Source: Gammaproteobacteria bacterium
GTDB taxonomy: Bacteria; Pseudomonadota; Gammaproteobacteria; JAJFKG01
Length of the DNA stretch: 37,914 nucleotides
Assembly (NCBI GenBank): GCA_021773335.1
Contig: JAJFKG010000035.1
Location: 1-37,914, forward strand
Direction of reading: 5' to 3'
Of this stretch, positions 24,574 to 32,370 are shown in pieces (position 1 is the stretch's first letter; each line of letters starts with the position of its first letter). The position numbers and the translations under genes were made by a program. Below the pieces are notes generated by a model. The model saw nothing but the letters and a program-made list of their open reading frames with translations, did not search any database and was not told where the DNA came from.

Positions 24574-25530
24574 ATGTCTTCCATAGTCTTGGTCACAATG
24601 GGCTTTGCTTTATTATCAGTGTTCGCTCGTGCTGGGCTAAATATTATCGACAGAAGTGCCTTTGGACATGCAAAGGCACCTTTACTGAAGACGAGCATGA
24701 TAAATAACATTATTGTGTTAGCTTATTTTGCACCAATAATCATCTTTTTTGGCGATTTTACTACGTTGTTATATTATTTTAGTGATTATAAGCTGCTTAT
24801 TTTTGCAAGCTTGATGCAATGTGTTGCTTATATATTTGCAATAGCTTTTCGCCATGCTAGTGTTTCTTCAGTTTTACTCGCGTCGAAGATTCCTGATGTT
24901 TTTATTCCCGTTGTTATCTTTATATTGCTAGGTTATTGGAAGCACACTGATGCACTGTTTTCTATAGCAACTGTGTTTATGCTATATCCTGTATGGCGTG
25001 GTACGAAAAAACCATCACGTGGATTTTCTTTGATTCTATTGCTGATGGTGATTATCCTTATTATACAGGCTGGCGCGGCTCCATTGCTAATGAGTGCTGA
25101 TGATCGTGAAACTATATCTTGGCTTGATTGTGCATTTGTACTGGTTGTTTTTCGTTTGTTGATATCAGTGTTGATATTTTTCTCGGCCAATTTTTTTGAT
25201 ATGACATACAGGAAAGAGAAAAAGAAGGGTTTAAATGGGTTGCCATCACGTAGTGGAATGCGTGCCTTTTTTTTCATGAATAGTAACTATAAATGGTTGT
25301 CGACATTATGTGTGCGCGGTATATTTGCAGTTTCGACGCAACTATTTTTTGTTGCTGCGATTAGTTTGAGTGAACCTGTTGTTGCCTGGCCAATTCTTAA
25401 TTCGACAACCCTGTTTGCGATTTGGGGAGCATCAACTTTCCTAGGTGAGAAACCCAGCCGTGCTGAGTGGTTAGCTGTTTTTGGGATTACAGGTTGCTTG
25501 TTAACCAGAACTATATGTGAAATGGTTTAA
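24574..25530 (+). CDS. EamA/DMT-superfamily transporter
   Basis: The 318-aa protein has about ten hydrophobic helices in two halves, as expected for the EamA drug/metabolite transporter superfamily. Conserved-looking parts are ASVSSVLLASKIPDVFIPV in the first half and SEPVVAWPILNSTTLFAIWG followed by FLGEKPSRAEWLAVFGI in the second, the classic EamA end. It is the last gene of the Nudix-PRTase operon, with an AAGGTGG site. It probably moves the substrate or product of that module across the inner membrane. Confidence 0.82.
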   Translation: MSSIVLVTMGFALLSVFARAGLNIIDRSAFGHAKAPLLKTSMINNIIVLAYFAPIIIFFGDFTTLLYYFSDYKLLIFASLMQCVAYIFAIAFRHASVSSVLLASKIPDVFIPVVIFILLGYWKHTDALFSIATVFMLYPVWRGTKKPSRGFSLILLLMVIILIIQAGAAPLLMSADDRETISWLDCAFVLVVFRLLISVLIFFSANFFDMTYRKEKKKGLNGLPSRSGMRAFFFMNSNYKWLSTLCVRGIFAVSTQLFFVAAISLSEPVVAWPILNSTTLFAIWGASTFLGEKPSRAEWLAVFGITGCLLTRTICEMV

Positions 25531-25557
25531 AAAAGCTTGGGGGTACAAGAGTTAGAG

Positions 25558-25957
25558 CTACTCAGCTGATTTGGCATCTGGCCCCTTAGCTTCATAAAGT
25601 GAGGTTGCTACTGTACCCGTATCGGCTAATACTTTGAATAGATCAGCGATTGTTGGTGAGGTTGTTGGCTGCAAACATAAAAGCAAGCCAGTGTGCATTA
25701 GGTGCTTGGATATAACCGGCTAGTGCTTTTGTATATAAAAATAAATTATCATTGGCGGTATCAAAGCTCATGCTGGTGCCTGTTTTTGCGAAGATATGCC
25801 CTTTGGCAAGGGAATTTTTTTCAACCGTGGCTAGCGAACCATCGACACCCAGCGCTGGCAACGTTGCCACAAACTGTTTGAATTGAGCTGGAGGCTTTTG
25901 ATACCAGTATTGGAGTAATTGTACGGCGGCAGCTTCAGCGCCCCGATTGCCTTTATC
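25558..25957 (-). pseudogene. D-Ala-D-Ala carboxypeptidase (PBP4/DacB-like) C-terminal remnant, frameshifted
   Basis: The upstream frame (to about 25665) reads RGAEAAAVQLLQYWYQKPP, then LPALGVDGSLA, then GHIFAKTGTSM with the KTG box of penicillin-binding serine enzymes, then ALAGYIQ and HWLAFMFAANN. A one-frame shift is then needed to continue with PTIADLFKVLAD and SLYEAKGPDAKSAE to a stop at 25558-25560. The SxxK and SxN parts are absent because everything upstream of 25957 is replaced by the receiver-domain gene. No function is expected. Confidence 0.7.
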
Positions 25958-26327
25958 AACAGGGCACGTGCGTTATTATGCTATCCGGCGTTAGAGATTT
26001 TTCCATAACCACGTCGAAGCCTTTAGCTAGCAATTCATCTTCTTTTACTTCATCAACTTCATTTGTTACGGCGATAGCTTTAATGATGTGGTGTTTTTCT
26101 GATTGACGGAGCTTATGCAGTATCTCTAAACTCTTGAAAACAGAGCGACCAATTTCAATCATCAAAATACCGAAGGCATTGACCTCTATATCCGCCCAAT
26201 TAATGCCGTCAGAGCCAGTACTTGCGTGAATTACATCGTAACCCATGATTTCTAGCAAAGCTGATTGCACCGCCATGGTTGTATAATTGTCTTTAACTAA
26301 CAATATCGTCTTTTTGTGTGCGTCCAT
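25956..26327 (-). CDS. Degenerate response-regulator receiver domain (123 aa)
   Basis: The protein is a lone CheY-like receiver with altered chemistry. The acidic pocket, normally DD, reads LLVKDN. The phospho-acceptor Asp is replaced in ILMIEIGRS, where Glu occupies the aspartate strand. The conserved Lys survives in VMEKSLTP, and the Thr/Ser position is kept in AVTNE. It cannot be phosphorylated normally and might be locked in one state. The last residues (THVPC) run into the DacB remnant, so the natural C-terminus may be lost. No kinase or output domain is nearby. An AGGTAG site precedes the ATG. Confidence 0.65.
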   Translation of the reverse strand: MDAHKKTILLVKDNYTTMAVQSALLEIMGYDVIHASTGSDGINWADIEVNAFGILMIEIGRSVFKSLEILHKLRQSEKHHIIKAIAVTNEVDEVKEDELLAKGFDVVMEKSLTPDSIITHVPC

Positions 26328-26570
26328 TGTACTACCTATCCTGTGATCTGGTGACGCATAGCGCCAATAATTGCTTTAAAGTTTACCAGTCTCGGGTTGG
26401 TTATTAAATAGACAGGGTCTGCTATTGCTGTGCGAGATATCGTACAATTTTTGATGCACGCTGTGCGTATACTCTCAGTCCCTAGCATTGAATTCCTACT
26501 TTCTGATTGATATTTTATTTAAAATGAATAGGATAAGTCTTCGTCTGATTCGTTTAACTAAGGTTTGGTC

Positions 26571-27225
26571 ATGGATAATTATGAAAGGCTGATTGCGGAG
26601 TATCCGGAAGAAATTTGTCTCTATTTAGAAGCAACGTATTCTGAAGGCATGATGTCAGAAGGTGGCACAATCGCTGTTGAGCGTATGTTTCGGGGGGTTG
26701 CTCTCAACCATAAATGCTTGCTAGAGATTGGGTTTGGTTTGGGAGGCGCCGCTTTTACCCCTGCCGGACAATGAATTTGATATTGTATATAGCAAAGGTG
26801 TCTTGACACATGTGCAAGATAAATTGCCTCTGTTTAAAGAGGTCGCGCGCACGTTAAAAGCTGGAGGCGTACTGCTTATCGATGATTGGTTGAGTCCCAT
26901 ACAGGGTAAGTGGGGGTCCCGTATCCAAGAAATGGCGGAAATTGAAAATTTAACACTGCATGCAGAAACGCAAGAACGCTATCAACAGCTATTGCAACAG
27001 GCTGGTTTTATAGCTATTGAAATATGCGATGAAAATGAAAATTACGCTCAATACAATGATGATATCGTTAGGCGATTAAGCTCACCAACTTATTCACGGG
27101 TCTTTGTCGAACGCTTTGATGAAAAGGCTTGGCATGATGCGATAAAGGGTTATCAATTAATTGCAGATGCGATAAGAGAGCATGAGTTGCTGATTCGTCG
27201 GGTTAAATGTCAGGTGCCTTCTTAG
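26571..27225 (+). pseudogene. SAM methyltransferase with internal deletion and frameshift
   Basis: The first frame (from the ATG at 26571) reads through SEGMMSEGGT to motif I, CLLEIGFGLGGA, and then shifts. The second frame resumes with PLLPLPDNEFDIVYSKGVL, DKLPLFKEVARTLKAGGVLLIDDW, and the rest up to 27225. In phosphoethanolamine-N-methyltransferase-like enzymes some 40-60 residues, including the acidic motif II, lie between these blocks. Here they are joined almost directly near 26750. The gene thus lost an internal piece and its frame. The flanks 26328-26570 and 27226-27449 contain no supported gene. Confidence 0.7.
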
Positions 27226-27449
27226 CTCATGATATAGTCAATTGGCGCCAACAAAAGATGTGTTCATATTTTATTCTGAGTTGGTCGGCTCGAAGCAGCA
27301 CACAATTCATGAGAGTCATTACCGGTCTAGTTTACTTATTGTTATTAATGCCTTTTGTGGGCAAGCGGTTACCCAAACTTTCCCAGATGGTGTATTATTA
27401 ACTAGGTTTATAGTGAAGAATTTGTGAATATTTAATGTGTGTGGTGACT

Positions 27450-28085
27450 ATGAGTAACGATCAAATTAAGAAACGTGACAAAGAAAAAACCTGCAATAAG
27501 ATTATTGCGGTGGCCCAAGACTTATTTCTCGAGCGTGGCTTTTCCGCAGTCTCAACCAAAGAGATTGCCAAAGCAGCGGATATAAACCACAGCTTGATTC
27601 ACTATCACTTTGGTACTAAACGTCAATTGTGGGATATCATCAAAGCTAAGATGTTTACTGAGGCGACTGAGGCGGCACAAGCGACTAAGCAATCACTACA
27701 TAGCAGAGAAGGATTGCTAAATTATATTGATTGGCGTGCTAATTATATTAAACAACATCCTGATTTCGTGCGTTTAATTTTATGGTCAATTCTCGAGTTT
27801 GAGTCGAAATCAGAACCCGGCGAACCACCCAAAGAAGTACGTGAACGCATTTTAACGTTGATTGATAGCGTCCGCAAAGCTCAGGCAGCCGGTGAAATTC
27901 GTGATGACATATATCCTGTATTAGTGCACGCGATGATCCTAGGGGCGACAACCATGTGGTACAATTGGCAGGCGAACTGGTTATTTGATCCTGAACTTAA
28001 TCCAGAACAGCCCCATATTACCTTCGACGAGTATCTAGCAGCAATGAAAACCGTGTTAACAGAAGGTCTCTTTCCGCGTGATTAA
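27450..28085 (+). CDS. TetR/AcrR-family transcriptional regulator (paralogue 1)
   Basis: The 211-aa protein has the N-terminal TetR HTH: LERGFSAVSTKEIAKAADI and SLIHYHFGTKRQLW. It also has a ligand domain with HPDFVRLILWSILEF. It is paralogous to the regulator at 32371-33009 throughout. Both genes share the leader GTGGTGANTATG, which supports starts at 27450 and 32371 over the upstream ATG at 27435 and GTG at 32362. It lies just before a Bcr/CflA transporter that it may control, with a strong terminator in between. Ligand unknown. Confidence 0.87.
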   Translation: MSNDQIKKRDKEKTCNKIIAVAQDLFLERGFSAVSTKEIAKAADINHSLIHYHFGTKRQLWDIIKAKMFTEATEAAQATKQSLHSREGLLNYIDWRANYIKQHPDFVRLILWSILEFESKSEPGEPPKEVRERILTLIDSVRKAQAAGEIRDDIYPVLVHAMILGATTMWYNWQANWLFDPELNPEQPHITFDEYLAAMKTVLTEGLFPRD

Positions 28086-28101
28086 GCTTATGTTTTGTGT
28101 T

Positions 28102-28129
28102 AAAAAGGGGACTTCGGTCCCCTTTTTTA
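28102..28129 (+). terminator. Rho-independent terminator with TTCG tetraloop
   Basis: The stem AAAAGGGGAC/GTCCCCTTTT is perfect around a TTCG loop and ends in six T residues. It lies 16 bases after the TetR stop and only 28 bases before the ATG of the MFS gene. Confidence 0.93.
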
Positions 28130-28157
28130 TAAACATAAAATAAATACAGGTTAAGCC

Positions 28158-29348
28158 ATGAAAAATTACAGTACAATGCGCTTAGTAGTGTTGTTAGCGC
28201 CGTTGGTCTTTAGTTTCGCCATGGGACAAGATATTTTCGTGCCAGAAGTGCCGCAGTTGTTAGCGATTTTCCATACCAATCAAACGTATGTGCAGTTGAC
28301 TCTCAGCCTATTTCTGGTTGCAGCAGGAGCAGGGCAATTAATTGTTGGGCCACTGTCAGATCAATTTGGCCGCAAGTACATTGTGTTGCTGAGTACAGCA
28401 TTGTATGCGATTGGATCAGTGATAGCAGCATTGTCACCCAATATTGGTATTCTATTATTTGCGCGTATAATACAGGGTATTGGTGCCTGCGGCATGATGG
28501 TGTGTGCTTTTGCTATTGTACGTGATGTATTCGCGGGTGAACAAGCCGCACAAGTGTATAGTTATTTGAATGGTGCTATCGCGGTGTCACCGCTGTTGGC
28601 ACCGTTGCTGGGTGGGTATCTTGACGCATGGTTTGGATGGCAAGCACCATTTGTGTGTCTAGCAGTGCTTGGCATTGTTACCTGTGCGTTGATTATTTTC
28701 TTTATTAGTGAAACACTTCTTCCTGCAAAGCGAGTTGTTTTTGACAAACGGGTATTTAAAAACTATTGGCAGGTTGTGCGTAACCGCTCATTTATTCTAT
28801 ATAGTTTTGCTGCGGGGAGTGCTTTAGCCTGCTTTTTTACTTTTTTCTCAGTGTCTTCCTATATCATAATTACGCTGCTGAAGGTCCCGGAGACACATTT
28901 CGGTTATTATTTTGCAATAATCGGCATTACCTTTTTCTTTTCAAGTTTGGCGGCAGGTCGCTTAGTGACACGCGTTGGTATTTTTCCACAGGTAATGGTG
29001 GGGGCGGTTGGACTTTTTGTGAGTGGTGTGTGGATGCTTTTGTGGAACTTGCATAGTGGCACGTCCCTGCTTAGTTTTATGTTGCCGACGGCGCTTAGTT
29101 CAGTTAGTGGGGCATTTTTAATGGGTGCTGGGGCAGGAGGCGCCTTAGAGCCTTTTGGAGAAATAGCAGGCACAGCTTCTGCTATGCTAGGTGCATTTGA
29201 ATTCCTGTTTGCTTCATTAGTAGGTTCTATTGTCATGCACTGGCCCGTGCGCTCGGATTTATCTTATGCGATACCATTAATCGTATTTGGTGTTTTGATA
29301 TTGCTGCTTGGTATCAGCAACAAGTGTTTGCGCAAGGCTGAGGTGTAG
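28158..29348 (+). CDS. MFS transporter, Bcr/CflA drug-efflux type
   Basis: This 396-aa, 12-helix protein has DIFVPEVPQLLAIF, IVGPLSDQFGRKY (motif A), and RIIQGIGACGMMVCAFAIVRD. It is similar in type to the cluster exporters at 13276 and 17707 but sits outside the cluster behind a TetR regulator. There is little room for its own promoter between the terminator (ending 28129) and the ATG at 28158, so expression may depend on read-through from the tetR gene. The substrate cannot be read from the sequence. Confidence 0.88.
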   Translation: MKNYSTMRLVVLLAPLVFSFAMGQDIFVPEVPQLLAIFHTNQTYVQLTLSLFLVAAGAGQLIVGPLSDQFGRKYIVLLSTALYAIGSVIAALSPNIGILLFARIIQGIGACGMMVCAFAIVRDVFAGEQAAQVYSYLNGAIAVSPLLAPLLGGYLDAWFGWQAPFVCLAVLGIVTCALIIFFISETLLPAKRVVFDKRVFKNYWQVVRNRSFILYSFAAGSALACFFTFFSVSSYIIITLLKVPETHFGYYFAIIGITFFFSSLAAGRLVTRVGIFPQVMVGAVGLFVSGVWMLLWNLHSGTSLLSFMLPTALSSVSGAFLMGAGAGGALEPFGEIAGTASAMLGAFEFLFASLVGSIVMHWPVRSDLSYAIPLIVFGVLILLLGISNKCLRKAEV

Positions 29349-29360
29349 CCACATGCATAT

Positions 29361-29524
29361 CTAAGCGTTATATTGGCTTTCTTTACACAAATACTCCTGT
29401 TGATATTGTTTAAATAATTGATTGGTATAGACCATAGCTTGGGTACTCCATTTTTTTAACGTGTTACGATAGGCAAGCCAGTCAGGTTGAGTTTGTTGAG
29501 AAGGCCGCTAGATTGATGTTGCAT
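29361..29524 (-). pseudogene. Small gene with good ribosome site but a frameshift
   Basis: On the minus strand AAGGAG lies six bases before the ATG at 29524. The frame MQHQSSGLLN soon closes. Another frame entered near 29490 reads QQTQPDWLAYRNTLKKW, then STQAMVYTNQLFKQYQQEY, and ends at 29361-29363. One small indel near 29490-29500 would restore a ~55-aa, helix-rich soluble protein. I do not recognise the family. It could also be chance. Confidence 0.4.
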
Positions 29525-29657
29525 AATTTCTCCTTGCTAAATTATCCGAAGTGAATATTATCACGAAGCACGCTATAAAAAACACTTCCATCTTGCTGCT
29601 AAGCTAAGCTTCCTGGTAAGATTAACGCTACAGTGAACAATCAGGAGGCAAGCAGGG

Positions 29658-29813
29658 ATGATGGTGTTACTATTTGGCTTATTACTATTATGTGTGCTCA
29701 TTATTTGGATTGGGTGGCACAAGCTGGCCATTACCACGACCTTAGTGACTTTGGTTTTGTTGTGTGCCTGGTTTTCCCACCATGTGACATCAGCCTTGAA
29801 TATTCAACTTTAA
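29658..29813 (+). CDS. DUF5993-like small membrane protein (51 aa)
   Basis: This two-helix peptide runs MMVLLFGLLLLCVLIIWIGW, then a short HK turn, then a second hydrophobic helix ending AWFSHH and SALNIQL. The shape and ending match the small DUF5993 proteins commonly found next to DsbB. AGGAGG (29643-29648) precedes the ATG at 29658, and dsbB follows 17 bases later, so they form an operon. It possibly assists the disulfide-forming membrane protein; its role is not established. Confidence 0.7.
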   Translation: MMVLLFGLLLLCVLIIWIGWHKLAITTTLVTLVLLCAWFSHHVTSALNIQL

Positions 29814-29830
29814 GCTAAGGAAGGCCTAGC

Positions 29831-30385
29831 ATGAATAATCACCATTTGATCAAAGCGGCGAATATATTAAGCCTACTCGGAATTATCATTGTCTTAGTCA
29901 TTGCGGGTGTAGTGCAGTTGCAATGGCATGACTTACCTTGTCCCCTGTGTTTGTTACAGCGTGCTGGTTTAAGTGCTGTGGCCTTAGGATTTCTTTTGAA
30001 TTTACGTTTTGGTGCACGTTCGACACATTATGCCATCAGTCTCTTCGCGTGTATTTTTACTGTGAGCGTTGCAGTGCGACAAACCTTGTTGCATATTGTG
30101 CCGGGTACGGGTAGCTACGGTTCAGCAATTTTTGGTTTGCATCTTTATGTTTGGGTTATTGTAATTTGCGCGATGCTGACTTTGTGGATAGCATTGTTGC
30201 TATTGTGTAATAAACAATTTTTGCCAGAAAGGGCGAAGACAGTTAAAACGGGTAAGTTTATAACAATGATTCTTTTTCTCTTGATAGTTGGGGTAATGCT
30301 ATTTAATATCGTTTCCACCTACCTTGAGTGTGGTTTGAAACAGTGTCCGGATAACCCAGTGAAATATGAATTGATCTCACAATAG
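29831..30385 (+). CDS. dsbB: Disulfide bond formation protein B (DsbB family)
   Basis: The 184-aa protein has four or five membrane helices. The first redox pair is present in LPCPLCLLQRAG. The second pair of classical DsbB, in the periplasmic loop between helices 3 and 4, is absent: GTGSYGSAIFGLHLYVW has no Cys. A Cys pair instead occurs at the C-terminus in YLECGLKQCPDNP. DsbB passes electrons from DsbA to quinone. This architecture is seen in DsbB-like paralogues adjacent to DUF5993, so it may serve a special DsbA. AAGGAAGG precedes the ATG. Confidence 0.82.
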   Translation: MNNHHLIKAANILSLLGIIIVLVIAGVVQLQWHDLPCPLCLLQRAGLSAVALGFLLNLRFGARSTHYAISLFACIFTVSVAVRQTLLHIVPGTGSYGSAIFGLHLYVWVIVICAMLTLWIALLLLCNKQFLPERAKTVKTGKFITMILFLLIVGVMLFNIVSTYLECGLKQCPDNPVKYELISQ

Positions 30386-30415
30386 TATGCGTTTACTATG
30401 CGCGAAATTTAACTG

Positions 30416-31060
30416 ATGAAGAACAACAAGATGGAACAAGCTTTCAAAAAGATTTTGCGCGGCTACCGCGCCTTCCGCGAAAAGTATGCGAGCGGCGATC
30501 AGTCTATCATGCAAAGGCTCGCTCATCATGGCCAAAATCCTGAGATAATGGTTGTTGCTTGTTGTGATTCACGGGTTGATCCCTCCCTCATTATGCAATG
30601 CGAACCCGGTGATTTGTTTGTTGTGCGTAATGTCGCGAATATCGTTCCACCTTTTGAAAATGATGCCGCTCACCACGGTACATCTGCAGCTTTAGAATTC
30701 GGAATTTGTTATCTTAACGTTAAGCATTTGATTATTCTTGGGCATAGCCAATGTGGTGGTATTAATGCACTAGTCAATGGTGATAAGTTAGCGCAAAATG
30801 ACTTTATCACAAATTGGGTGTCAAGCATCGGTAGCAAACCGACAGGCAATGATGTTGATCACGTTGCACGTCAAGCTTTATCTGAGTCATACAAAAACTG
30901 TATGACTTTCCCATGGATTAAAGAACGTATTGAGAAAAATAAATTGCGTATTCACCGTTGGTTTTTTGACATTAAATGCGGCAAGCTTTATACCTATAGT
31001 GCGGAGCAAGATAAATTTTTGCCGTTCAGCGCTATTGTTGATAACCTCTTAGCAGATTAA
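30416..31060 (+). CDS. Beta-class carbonic anhydrase
   Basis: The 214-aa enzyme interconverts CO2 and bicarbonate in the cytoplasm. The zinc site is complete: CCDSRVDP (Cys plus the Asp-Arg dyad) near residue 45 and HSQCGGINAL (His, Cys) near 105. The substrate-pocket segment VVRNVANIVPP is also kept. The length is normal for beta-CA. The start at 30416 lacks a clear ribosome site; an ATG at 30431 is an alternative. It follows dsbB closely but is convergent with purU. Confidence 0.92.
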   Translation: MKNNKMEQAFKKILRGYRAFREKYASGDQSIMQRLAHHGQNPEIMVVACCDSRVDPSLIMQCEPGDLFVVRNVANIVPPFENDAAHHGTSAALEFGICYLNVKHLIILGHSQCGGINALVNGDKLAQNDFITNWVSSIGSKPTGNDVDHVARQALSESYKNCMTFPWIKERIEKNKLRIHRWFFDIKCGKLYTYSAEQDKFLPFSAIVDNLLAD

Positions 31061-31062
31061 GC

Positions 31063-31081
31063 TCTTTTACTCTTCAAAAGA
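31063..31081. terminator. Weak hairpin between convergent carbonic anhydrase and purU genes
   Basis: TCTTTT and AAAAGA pair around a seven-base loop in the 13-base gap and the purU end. It is short and AT-rich, so only a weak candidate for a shared terminator. Confidence 0.25.
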
Positions 31082-31925
31082 CGATAGTCTTATTACCATT
31101 ACGAATGATGCGGTGTTCAATATAAGCCTCAACTGCCTTGGTTAAGGTTTGCTTCTCGATATATTTGCCTTTTTGACGCAATGAATTCACATGATCACGG
31201 TGGGTTACGCGTTCAATCAATTGTTCGATGATAGGACCATCATCAAGTTGCTCCGTAACAAAGTGCGCAGTCGCTCCGATGATTTTAACGCCGCGTTGGT
31301 AAGCTTGCATATACGGTGCAGCTCCAACAAAAGCGGGTAAGAAACTGTGATGAATATTAATGATATCTTTATCATAATGTGTAATTAAGCCGCCACTTAA
31401 TATTTGCATATAACGTGCAAGCACGAGAAAATCGCTATTGTCTTTAGCTATTTGTAAAAGTTGTTGTTCTTGTTGTGCTTTAGTGTCAGTACTAGTAGGC
31501 AAATGATGGAATGGAATTGAATAATTTGCGGCAATATCAGCACAGTCAGGATGATTACTAATAATAAATGGGATGTCTACGTTTAGTTCACCACTACTAT
31601 AACGGTAGAGTAACTCGAGCAGGCAATGGGTTTGTTTGGAGACTAAGATCCCCATTCGTAATTTTATGTCAGCGAAGAATATTGCATAATCAGCTGCGAG
31701 CTGCTGTGCAACAGGGTCAAAGCTGGTATGCAAACCAGCTTTATCGATAGTGTTGCTATCATAATCAAAAACAATACGCATAAAAAAATGCCCACCACTG
31801 GGATCTGTTGTGTATTGATCGGATTGAATAATATTACCACCACAATTAAATACCCATTGACTGATGGCCAGTACTACGCCGCGTTTATCGGGGCATTGAA
31901 TAATCAGAGTTGCGCTATTCATCAT
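31074..31925 (-). CDS. purU: Formyltetrahydrofolate deformylase (PurU)
   Basis: The 283-aa protein has an N-terminal ACT domain (LIIQCPDKRGVVLAISQWVF) and a C-terminal formyltransferase-fold domain. Catalytic features are NIHHSFLPAFVGAAPY, IIGATAHFVTEQLDDGPIIEQ, with the Asn/His/Asp of the family in place. It hydrolyses 10-formyl-THF to formate and THF, feeding purine synthesis and balancing one-carbon pools. The ATG at 31925 gives the usual family start (MMNSATLIIQ); the longer frame from 31970 adds 15 unlikely residues. Confidence 0.93.
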   Translation of the reverse strand: MMNSATLIIQCPDKRGVVLAISQWVFNCGGNIIQSDQYTTDPSGGHFFMRIVFDYDSNTIDKAGLHTSFDPVAQQLAADYAIFFADIKLRMGILVSKQTHCLLELLYRYSSGELNVDIPFIISNHPDCADIAANYSIPFHHLPTSTDTKAQQEQQLLQIAKDNSDFLVLARYMQILSGGLITHYDKDIINIHHSFLPAFVGAAPYMQAYQRGVKIIGATAHFVTEQLDDGPIIEQLIERVTHRDHVNSLRQKGKYIEKQTLTKAVEAYIEHRIIRNGNKTIVF

Positions 31926-32370
31926 TTGCTCAGTATAGATTATTTGTAACGTCTGCAGGGACTGAGGCATCGCCAGCAGTTAACATATTGAGATTCCTAA
32001 TTCTGTTAAATTCAATAAGTTGTACAATACTTTCTTAATTGATCAGTTTAATTGAACCTTTGTCAATTATCACTATCTTAAGGTTTAGCATTCGGGTTAT
32101 CTAGCGATATTTGAGGGAAAAACTAAAGAAAAAGAGAGTTGTTTAAGGGGGTTGCAGGCTGATGGAGCCTTTGGTTGCTAGTTACGCTATTTTTTAATAG
32201 GTGGCATTGAACTTATGGGTTTTGTAAAAAGGTTTTGTTCGTTTGAGCCAACATTTTGTAGTGCAAAGCTTTATCAAATTTTTATTCTAGAGTATGCTTT
32301 GCCATTCAATAATACAGTGGCAGTATTGCTTTAGTAACAACCGTTACAATTTTAACTATGCGTGGTGATT
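31926..32370. other. Intergenic region between purU and the second tetR
   Basis: This AT-rich region of 445 bases has no supported gene. It must hold the divergent promoters of purU and tetR. The operator-like palindrome at 32311-32327 and a GTAAC/GTTAC inverted repeat (32334-32347) lie near the tetR start. Confidence 0.5.
32311..32327. promoter_or_regulatory. Operator-like palindrome upstream of tetR paralogue 2
   Basis: AATACAG-TGG-CAGTATT is a 17-bp palindrome with one mismatch, 44 bases before the ATG. Its size and position fit an autoregulatory TetR site. No matching copy was noticed upstream of the first tetR. Confidence 0.4.

Noticed and set aside
27207..27427. Overlapping 61-64 codon frames after the broken methyltransferase
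   Set aside because: No ribosome site, no domain, and they overlap each other; probably non-coding debris.
31568..31949. Plus-strand frames of 60-73 codons
   Set aside because: Antisense shadows of purU, which is certain.
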